A stretch of 64,000 bases of DNA. Origin: Verticillium longisporum (taxonomy: Eukaryota; Ascomycota; Sordariomycetes; Glomerellales; Plectosphaerellaceae). Both the position numbers and the translations under genes were made by a program. The stretch is from positions 1,860,001 through 1,924,000 of the forward strand of contig JAETXT010000003.1 in assembly GCA_019188255.1 (NCBI GenBank). Direction: 5' to 3'. A model generated the notes under the pieces. The model was not told where the DNA came from. It was given only the letters and a program-made list of their open reading frames with translations, and did not search any database. Shown piece by piece: positions 56,302 to 64,000 of the stretch (the stretch's first letter is position 1; each line of letters opens with the position of its first letter).

Positions 56302-57489
56302 ATGTCGACCAAAATGCAGTACACCAGGTAATTTCTCTCCCTGAACTCGATCATTCAGTCTTCAAACCAGATGGTTCCGCCCTTGGCACCCTTGACAAAC
56401 ACCCAATGACCTTAGTTTGCCTACAGACTCGGCGAGTCCGGCCTCAAGACATCCCGCATTGTCTTCGGTGGCATGAGCTTTGGCGACAAGAACTGGCAGC
56501 AATGGATTCGGCCCGAAGAGGAGGGTCTGCCCGTTCTCAAATACGCCTTCGACCGCGGCATCAACACGTGGGACGTTGCTGACACGTACTCCAACGGCGA
56601 GTCGGAGAGGATCATCGGAAAGGCCATCAAGAAGTACGAAATCCCCCGATCAAAGCTTGTCATCATGACCAAGTGCTACATGTATGTCGACGAGGCTGGT
56701 GGCGCGGTCAACCCCGCTCGCTCCATCACCAACGACGGCGACATTGTCAACCTTGTCGGACTCTCAAGGAAGCACATCTTCGATGCCGTCGACAAGAGCA
56801 TTGAGAGGCTCGGGACCTACATCGATGTTCTCCAAATTCACCGCCTCGATCGCGACGTCGAGCCGGAAGAGATCATGAAGGCGTTGAATGACGTGGTTGA
56901 GAGTGGAAAGGTTAGGTACATTGGTGCCAGTACCGTAAGATTTACAAGCCCCGCGTCCAAGTTTCAAGCTCATGCTGAGATTCAAATGTAGATGGCCACC
57001 TGGGAGTTCCAAAGACTTCAGAATGTTGCCGAAAAGCACGGATGGCACAAGTTCATCTCGATGCAGGGCTTGTACAACCTCCTCACCCGCGAGGATGAGC
57101 GCGAAATGATTCGCTTCTGCAAGGCAACCGGCGTTGGCCCCCTGCCGTGGTCCCCCTTAAGCGCGGGTATGCTCACTCACGCGTGGACAGACCGATCTGA
57201 CTCTCGTGAGAAGTCAGACGTCTTCCTCAAGGCACTGTTCCGCGGTCGCGAGGAGGCGGCCGATGAGGCCATTGTTGGACGTGTGGAAGAGCTTTCTAAG
57301 AAGAAAGGCATCAGCATGGCACAGATTGCGATTGCATGGGTTCTGAGTAAGGGAACATCTCCCATCTGTGGTCTGGAAAGCAAGGAGCGGATTGACCAGG
57401 CCAATGAGGCACTGACGGTTGAATTGAGCGAGGATGAGATCAAGTTTTTGGAAGAACCCTATTTGCCGAAGCCTGCCTTCTTTGCGTAA
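56302..57489 (+). CDS. Aldo-keto reductase
   Basis: NADPH-dependent carbonyl reductase with a TIM-barrel fold. Exons 56302-56327, 56427-56934 and 56992-57489 give 343 residues; the first exon is only 26 nt (MSTKMQYT). Catalytic residues read as D58 and Y63 (GINTWDVADTYSNGESE), K91 (LVIMTKCYMY) and H147 (YIDVLQIHRLDRD). Further family blocks are IGASTMATWEFQRLQ, GVGPLPWSPLSAGML for cofactor binding, and ISMAQIAIAWVLSKG near the end. The subfamily resembles the fungal reductases often annotated as versiconal hemiacetal acetate reductase, but nothing nearby supports a polyketide pathway. It sits beside a sugar transporter and a DUF3425 gene, so a role in small-molecule or sugar metabolism is possible, by inference. 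Confidence 0.9.
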
Positions 57490-58198
57490 GGTTCATGTCA
57501 GGATTCTTCAAAACAGGATGATTTCTAGGCAATTTCATGGCCAATGTGCGCCTGGGTGAACGGCTGACACAGGTAGAGGGATGGGCCAAAAGATATGACC
57601 TTGTAGCTTTTAAGCCGACTGATGAGGTCAACGCTTTCTTCTGCCGCTTATCTTCATAACGCATCAATAAAGAAGATAAAAAAGATACTCATAACGTTAT
57701 AGCGAGTCCCGACCCTACGTTATCTCTCATGATTATCGTATTTATCTACTCATTTCGGAACTCAAGGATGTAGTGACTACCTTAGTGTAGATGAATCAAT
57801 CGACAAAATTATGAGATGACCTGCGAGGAGCCATAGTGAATGTGATGAATTGGATCGTGTCATGGCATGTATGCCATAAACGGAGTTTCGTGAAGACGAC
57901 TGGTATATATGCATGACGAAGCACAGAGTTGAGGAGTCTGTTGTGGCTGAAATACTGACTAAGCAGATCTACCCGCATGGTTTCCACCATCTTAATCATC
58001 CAACGCCTCAAGGTGGCGCCAGAAGGAACCAGCCATTGGATTCTAGCAACAGCGCAAGGCTACTTCAAAACTTCCCCAGCATCCCCGTCGCGACCGACGC
58101 CAGCCTTCCCACGAGCATCACCACCGGTCTCCTGCCGCCGACACCATCAAAGCACCCTTCGACACCCTCACCAGGCACCACCGCATCCCTCCGCAGCC
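57490..58198. other. Intergenic region between AKR and U2AF genes
   Basis: AT-rich 3' flank followed by the promoter and CT-rich leader of the U2AF gene. No coding support. Confidence 0.45.
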
Positions 58199-58939
58199 AT
58201 GGCCAACTTCCTCGCCTCCATTTTCGGCACCGAGCTCGACAAGGTCAACTGCTCCTTCTACTTCAAGATCGGCGCCTGCCGCCACGGCGACCGCTGCTCG
58301 CGAAAGCACGTCAAGCCCTCGTATAGCCAGACGATTCTCATGCCGAACCTGTACCAGAACCCGGCCTACGACCCGAAGAACCGCATGAACCCGAGCCAGC
58401 TGCAGAACCACTTTGACGCCTTTTACGAGGACATTTGGTGCGAGCTATGCCAGTACGGAGAGCTCGAAGAGCTCGTCGTCTGCGACAACAATAACGACCG
58501 TGAGTTCCATCTTCCCCTACTTGCTTCTCGCCAGGATCCCTCTCTCACGGGGTCAATGTGTGTCTCTGTGTGTCTGTGTATGATGACCATGCTAACGGGA
58601 ACCCAAGACCTCATCGGCAACGTCTACGCCCGCTTCAAGTACGAAGACTCGGCGCAAAAAGCCTGCGACGCGCTCAACTCGCGCTGGTACGCCGCGCGGC
58701 CCATCTACGCCGAGCTGTCGCCCGTGACCGACTTTCGCGAGGCCTGCTGTCGCCTCAACTCGGGCGAGGGCTGCGTGCGCGGCGGCTTCTGCAACTTTAT
58801 CCACCGCAAGAACCCCTCGGACGAGCTCGACCGCGAGCTCGTCCTCAGCACCAAGAAGTGGCCCAAGGACCGCGGCCGCGACGAGAGGAGCCCCTCGCGC
58901 AGCCCGACGCCTGAGCCGACGAGGCGGCGGTTCGCTTGA
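58199..58939 (+). CDS. U2AF small subunit (U2AF23/U2AF35)
   Basis: Splicing factor that contacts the AG of 3' splice sites as a heterodimer with the large U2AF subunit. Exons 58199-58499 and 58608-58939 (108-nt intron rich in TGTG) give 210 residues. Zinc finger 1 is CSFYFKIGACRHGDRCSRKH with C18, C26, C32 and H36. The UHM-type RRM covers about residues 45-140 (YEDIWCELCQYGELEELVV, LIGNVYARFKYEDSAQKACD). Zinc finger 2 is CRLNSGEGCVRGGFCNFIH with C148, C156, C162 and H166. The tail is a short SR-like segment (SPSRSPTPEP). The intron ends in CCCAAG rather than the usual CAG or TAG, noteworthy in the gene for the factor that reads this site. The symbol is left blank because naming differs between fungi. 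Confidence 0.95.
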   Translation: MANFLASIFGTELDKVNCSFYFKIGACRHGDRCSRKHVKPSYSQTILMPNLYQNPAYDPKNRMNPSQLQNHFDAFYEDIWCELCQYGELEELVVCDNNNDREFHLPLLASRQDPSLTGSMCVSVCLCMMTMLTGTQDLIGNVYARFKYEDSAQKACDALNSRWYAARPIYAELSPVTDFREACCRLNSGEGCVRGGFCNFIHRKNPSDELDRELVLSTKKWPKDRGRDERSPSRSPTPEPTRRRFA

Positions 58940-59516
58940 GCGGGTGAGAGCAAAAGGGAGAACTTCACTCGTTTTCAGGGCGAACCAGTATGAAAATACA
59001 AATGAAAAATTGGGATTGCTGGATGGGGAGCCGTTCGTCCCAAGGGCCGAGAAGAAAAGGCAGGATGCATTGTATGATACCCCGTCGGGGATAAAGGAGA
59101 GGAAGGAAACATGTCATCACGGGAGGGCGTTGGGCGTTTAGGGTCCGCGAGAGGCTGCGGCAGAATCTTTGCCGAGATGGCCGAAACACGTCGTTCACAT
59201 GTAGTCAGGACCAGGAATCTGTAACTTTTGAACCCTACGTTGATGCTCAGTGAATCGTTTTGTATCGACTCCATTAAACCCCCTCCCCGTGACGGTGCGC
59301 TTATCTACAGAGAGACCCCCGTACATGCGTGTGTCGTGTCATCATGGTATCCCTTTTCTAACCGACTGTTGGCCCCGTTCCCGCCCGGATGTCCCGAATG
59401 CTTCCCTCCCCAAAAGCCAACCTTGTGTTCAAACCATGTGGTGGCCTGCGCTGATGTGCAGCTCCCTCACCCGCTGCTTCTCCCGAGGATGTGCGTCTAG
59501 CTATGGAGCGGCCACT
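58940..59516. other. Convergent 3' region
   Basis: 3' flanks of the U2AF gene (+) and the oxysterol-binding protein gene (-). Nothing else seen. Confidence 0.45.
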
Positions 59517-61654
59517 TCACTTCTCCTGCGCATCCTGGAAGTCATCCTCGCTTGTGTCGGCCCTCTTCAGCTCGGGCACGTTCTTCTTAAGATCGCTGAC
59601 AAAGTCAATCAGCGGCCCATCTACCGCTGGCTTGCCCGTATTACTCAGCATGCCCGTGATATCCTGCGAGTCGTGTCGGGTCGCCTGGGGTGCCGTCGCG
59701 GCCGCAGCAGCAGCAGGCTGGGTGGTGGGTGCTGCTGTCTCGGAGTGGCTTAAATCGATGAGATCATTCTGGGGCGCTGCTACGGGAGCCGCAGCAGGCG
59801 TAGGTTCGGCTACCGGCGGAGGTGTCGCTGCCTCCGTGGCCTTTGGCTGCGTTTGTGCGGGCTTGTTCGGTGGAATCTGGTTCTCGGAAGAGGCCTTTTG
59901 TCCGGGCAGGATGGGATAGATGGCCAGAACCTGCTCGGCCTGCTTCTCGGGTGTCTCGCCGTCACTAATGAACGCATTAGTACTAATCCTCAAGCTGTGC
60001 CGTCATGGCACCGCTGGACTCACATGTTGGCGTTGATGATCCACTCGAGGTCCTCCTCTCCCTCCTCGGGACCGCCAGGACCGCCCTTGACCGGCCTGAA
60101 GAGCCTCGGGCGCCACTCAACACCATCCCGGTTCCGAATCTCCCGCTCCTCCCGCTGCATGTCTTCGACCTTGGTTTTCTCGTCGGTGGCGAGTTCATGA
60201 TTGCGCTCGCGGACGGCTTGCGCCGTGGCCTGCCAGAGCTTCTGTGACTCGCGCACATCCTGTTCCTCGATGGGCCGTACGGACGGGCTGCTTGGTTTAG
60301 ATGTTTTCGCGTTGAAAAACATCTCCTTGTGGCCAGTCTACTATGCATTAGCATGCTTCTCACGACGAGTTTGCGCGGTCGTTACCTTGACGTCCTTGAT
60401 GAACATCTCATCGCTCCACAGGCCTGAAAGCTCATACAGGACCTCGTCGGTGCTCTCCCGTTTGATGAAGCCGCCAATGGCATTGTAGGTACCGCCGACC
60501 CAGCCTTTGGTCTTGAACTCAATGTCGGCCACAAGATCGAGCTCGGGGCAGCGCACGAAGCTGTGGTCGCCGAGCTCATACTTCATCTTGCCGAACAGAA
60601 TGCCGCGGGCGTACATGTTGGGCTGTGTCAGCATGCTAGGTGCACAGTCAGCGTTTGATCCAACCAGCAGAGCCCGAATAGAGAGAGTACGCACTACCGC
60701 TCGCCCTTGGCCTTGTTCTTGCCCCTGTTCAGGAAGGTCAGGGTAACGGTGCCTTCCATCAGACTGGCGGCCGAGTTGCCGAGGAACTTGCTGCGAGGCT
60801 TCAGGCAGCCATCGACGCGGATGTGGTGGTCGGGGATCATGTAGAAGTAGCTCGACTTGGGCGGGTGGTGGGAGGTTTGTTCGGCAATGTAGTAGGCACG
60901 TGTGCTGTCTGGCAGATCCCAGTAGCAGCTGAAGACTTCGCCAATGATGGGGTTGAGGGGTTTCTTGACACCTCTACAAGCCATGTTAGCGATTTTTGTT
61001 TCATAGGGTTTGAACCTTCTTGACCGCGGGGTTGGACTGACGGAGGTCGGATGTGCCAGCCGCTGAGGTAGAACTTGACAACGGAAGCAAATCGCTGCGT
61101 GGGATCGTCGATCTCGGGTATGGGAAGAAGCATTTCGGGGTGGCACATGAAGCTGGAGGATTGTCAGCATGGTCCATCGGCGAGAAGACAAAATGTCCAG
61201 AGGCTGGGAGGTTTCAGGGATGGAGGGGTTCTGACTTGGTGATTCTCTCGAGCATGCTGCGAGGCTCCAGGATGAAGGTAGGCAAGACTACTCGACTAAG
61301 ATCGGCGCCCGGCCGGAGCTGGGAAATAATGTGAGTGAGCACTGCAAGGCAAAAAGCAAATGTCAGTTTCGAGTTCATGGGATCTGGCGCATCGCGGGGC
61401 ATAGCTTCGAGTCGCATTGCATTATGGACCGTCGCGTCGCATCGAACCGCATCGCGGGGCATCTGGTCGCGCAGTGTATTATTTTTTTTCGCTCTCTCTC
61501 TGTTTAAAGGACGGGAGGGGACCAGAGTCAAGGGGTACGCACCGTTGCCCTGATCAGGCTCGACAACAAGGGTGTCATCATCTTCGCCTGGCTTGGCGTC
61601 GGCGGCCGCATGGTTCGAGCCGTTGCTCGCTGCTGGTGCAAGCCAGTTTAGCAT
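59517..61654 (-). CDS. Oxysterol-binding-protein-related lipid transfer protein (Osh6/Osh7 type)
   Basis: Moves a lipid (phosphatidylserine against PI4P for yeast Osh6/7) between the ER and the plasma membrane. Seven exons on the complement: 61543-61654, 61236-61341, 61042-61152, 60698-60973, 60386-60635, 60024-60337 and 59517-59964, giving 538 residues; all junctions are in phase. The N-terminus is short, with no PH or ankyrin domain. The ORD includes LRPGADLSRVVLPTFILEPR (the lid/PI4P-binding region), GVKKPLNPIIGEVFSCYW and the signature EQTSHHPP at about residues 141-148. FLGNSAASLMEG, RGILFGKMKYELGD and GGTYNAIGGFI follow. The C-terminal 150 residues after GVEWRPRLFRP are Ala/Pro-rich with an FFAT-like acidic Asp/Ser-rich piece (NDLIDLSHSETA) and are probably disordered. 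Osh6/7 rather than Kes1/Osh4 is inferred from the LSRVxLPTFILEPRSMLERI block. Confidence 0.92.
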
Positions 61655-63799
61655 GTTGGGCGAGACAAGATGGAGAACGTCGTCTGGGACGTGGTGGGGT
61701 GGGAAAGATCGTGACGTTGATGGTCGGAGGGGTCGGCTTCAGGTGAATCGGTGGGGGATGCGGTAGATAGGGCACCTTGGGGGACTCGAGACTCACTGAG
61801 CGAAGCGGATCGCAGGCGAGCTGGCACATGTACCAAGCCCATGACTGCGACTGGTGCCTACCTACTAGCTACGGCAGCTGACTGTGTGAGGAGGCACTAT
61901 ACTAGGTAGGTAGGTGTGTATGACCTGCAAAGCGCGCGCCCCTCTCTCGGGCGGTCGGGCTAAAACTGGCGCCTGTGGACTCGGGAATGGGAATTCTGGG
62001 CGTCGAATTTGTTCCACTTCGAAGAGCTGAGGGAGCCTGCTTCGTGCCGAGCTGTGGGTGCTGGGGAACTGGGAAACGAGTCAAGGGAATCCCGGCGGTT
62101 TGGTTTTCGAAACCCTTGAAGCGCTGACGCAGCTGGTCGGATCGTGCTGCCTGCGGTGTGGAAAGCTGGCTTCGGGGCGTCTTGTAAGATCAGGCAGCGA
62201 GGTGCAGCGGTAGAGCTTCGACGGGATTTGTGCGTAAGCGAAGGTGGTATCGTCAGAGGGGGAGGAGAGGGCCGAGAGAAGTGCTGTCAAGCTGCCGGGA
62301 GTGGCGGAAATGTCGAATAAATAGGTCGCACAGACGGGTAGGCCGCTAAGGATGTAGGTATGGGTTGTATATAATGAATGTGACCGAAGAAGCCGGTGTC
62401 CGGAAGGGTGGAATTGGGAAGCTGGGCAGCGCTGGCGTTTGGGCGTGGTGTCTTGGGTACCGACTCTAGGATCCCTCTTTGTCTTATCTAAGGTGCGTCT
62501 TGGGTCTTTGGTAACGGATATTTCGTGGAACTGGGTGCAGGTGAAATGACATGGGTTTTGCGTAGCTCACGACTGACACCACAAAGGCCTGTCAAGGAAG
62601 CTGGTGTAAATACTAAATGCCAAAGACGGAGACGTGGAATGTGCCTGGGTCAGTAGTGAGTGGCAGTGGTCCAGGCCTGCGAAAGGTGGAAGCAGGAGAA
62701 TCAGGTTTCGCGTCGAGAGCCCTGAGATCGCTGTGTCTGGTGAGATCGGGCGATGATTTCCACTTAGACCAAGGGACGTCCCGGATGGTGTGGTTAGGAG
62801 CCGTGGCGGACGGGAGGCAGGTGTTGAGGCACAGCTGGGTGGTTCACGAAGATGGCACTGGCACTTTGTGGCTTTGGGGAGACAAGAGGCAAACACAAGC
62901 TACCTACCTACCTTCGGGTGGCAAAGCTTCACTGCAATGTAATCGGTGACGATGTTCTCAGCACGTCCATTCTCCGGGGCGGGCGAAGTGCACCCAGCCC
63001 TGCTGCCCGCGTTGGCCACTAGAGGTCGGTGGTGATAGCACGAGTACAGACGAATGGGTGGTGACGATGACGACGGTCGATGTGCCAGAGACCTGAGCTG
63101 TCCAGTGGAAAGTACCTTGCTAGCAGGTGTCATGGGATGGTGCTAAGGCCTGGCCCCTCCCGCGCCCCAGTGCCGTTGGACCAACGCGCTACGTAGCCTT
63201 GTGGCAGCCCCCTACTATAGCTCTCTGTACATGTAGCTGCACCTCCCAGTGGACAGGTCTCAGGGCTTGCAGGGGGCAGGTCATCCTGTAAGGGGTGGAG
63301 GGGGGGGCAGGGCGCGCTCAGAGTGGTAGCGGGCGGGGCGAAGGAGGGGCAGCCGTAGCCCCCAACCACTACATCATAGCCGTCTCATGACGACATTTCC
63401 ACTGTCTGTTGGTCTTGACCTCAGATGATCGATCCAACGTCAGCCAGCCGCCGGTCATTGAAGCTGCGGCTTACAGCATAGAGGTTCGTTACTGACAAGC
63501 AAGGCGTTTGTAACCCCTCAACCCCCCTTCACTGAGGTACAGTAGGTTCCTCAATCACGCCCTGCGAACGGCAGATCCTGCATGAACAATTCCTTCGCTT
63601 GCGCGACAAATCTGATCAATAAAGTCAATCCAATCACCGCCTCTCCCGCCAACACCCAGCACCCCTGCAAAGACCCCTCATCCATCCCACTCACTCACCC
63701 ACAAACTTTTCATCGGAGACTCGCTCATAGCTCAAGTCCGTGGCAGTGCCTGCCTCCGCAGTGTCGCATCATGCACAACCTTTGCCAATCCCGCGGGCC
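61655..63799. other. Intergenic region upstream of osh-type gene and right-edge gene
   Basis: About 2.1 kb without a supported gene. It contains TACC/GGTA elements at 61901-61917 and 62901-62913. The last 200 bases are C-rich and precede the exon at 63800. Confidence 0.45.
61901..61917. repeat. ACTAGGTAGGTAGG motif
   Basis: Short member of the dispersed TACC/GGTA family, about 250 bases upstream of the osh-type gene start. Confidence 0.5.
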
Positions 63800-63874
63800 A
63801 TGTCCTCCTCCGCCACCCTTCTTCGCTCCCTCGCCGCGAACGTCGAGTCGTCGTATTCCATTCGCGAGCCCTTG
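63800..63874 (+). CDS. Probable first exon of a gene continuing past the window
   Basis: ATG at 63800 (context GGCCATGTC) opens 25 codons, MSSSATLLRSLAANVESSYS then IREPL, ending at a GTGAGG donor at 63875. The sequence is preceded by a C-rich leader and uses C/G-ended codons like the neighbouring expressed genes. The Ser/Leu/Arg-rich start could be a mitochondrial presequence, but it is too short to name a family. It would be refuted if no acceptor and in-frame exon follow beyond 64000. Confidence 0.4.
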
Positions 63875-64000
63875 GTGAGGACATGGGCGTTTAAGGAGGG
63901 AGAAGGGGGGGCGGGTTCCTCGCATCCTCGGACATGCTGAAAAGTGCGAACCCTCGCACTTTTCGGATTCGGTTCACCCACCCGGTACAATTCGCGTCCC

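Noticed and set aside
1..64000. Transposable element, CRISPR array or viral insertion
   Set aside because: No reverse transcriptase, transposase, integrase, terminal repeats or spacer-repeat arrays were seen on either strand.

Overview
The window reads as nuclear DNA of a filamentous ascomycete (Pezizomycotina, most likely a Sordariomycete). Genes are spaced 0.5-2 kb apart on both strands and are interrupted by short introns. Most introns are about 50-80 nt, with GTRNGT donors, CTAAC/CTGAC-type branch sites and YAG acceptors. CT-rich leaders, a Zn2Cys6 regulator and fungus-specific families (Shr3, the Anp1/Mnn9/Van1 family, Cgr1, Lec1/DUF3818, DUF3425) fit this. No rRNA, tRNA, CRISPR array, transposase or viral gene was recognised. 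Family names rest on motifs read by eye; no database search was possible.

Layout, 0-24 kb: the 3' part of an Hcs1/SMUBP2-type helicase (+); a gene-poor stretch; a 690-residue fungal protein of unknown function (+); the permease chaperone Shr3 (+); an 80-residue two-exon protein (-); a conserved protein of uncertain family (+); the mRNA-export adaptor Yra1/Mlo3 (-, eight exons); a GT62 mannan-polymerase subunit (+); the peroxisomal E2 Pex4 (-); and a large Ser/Pro-rich protein (-). A 5.2 kb gene-poor interval follows.

Layout, 29-49 kb: rRNA-processing factor Cgr1 (+), a tail-anchored coiled-coil protein (+), the PX/DUF3818 lipid protein Lec1 (+), succinate dehydrogenase flavoprotein Sdh1 (-), a GRF zinc-finger protein (-), a Zn2Cys6 regulator (+) and an ELMO/CED-12 protein (-). 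From 50.4 to 57.5 kb lies an accessory-looking set: sugar-type MFS transporter, kinase-like protein, broken DUF3425 gene and aldo-keto reductase. Housekeeping genes then resume with the U2AF small subunit (+) and an Osh6/7-type lipid-transfer protein (-). The first exon of an unidentified gene sits at the right edge.

The most striking whole-window signal is that six otherwise well-conserved genes each contain a single-base frameshift in a short homopolymer (near 122, 12753, 14461, 23019, 36381 and 53778). A seventh gene has a frameshift outside a homopolymer (near 55212). The pattern looks more like unpolished sequence than decay, but the sequence alone cannot settle it. A second genome-scale signal is a family of TACC/GGTA-rich palindromic stretches found only between genes. 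No new defence, mobile or biosynthetic system could be supported.
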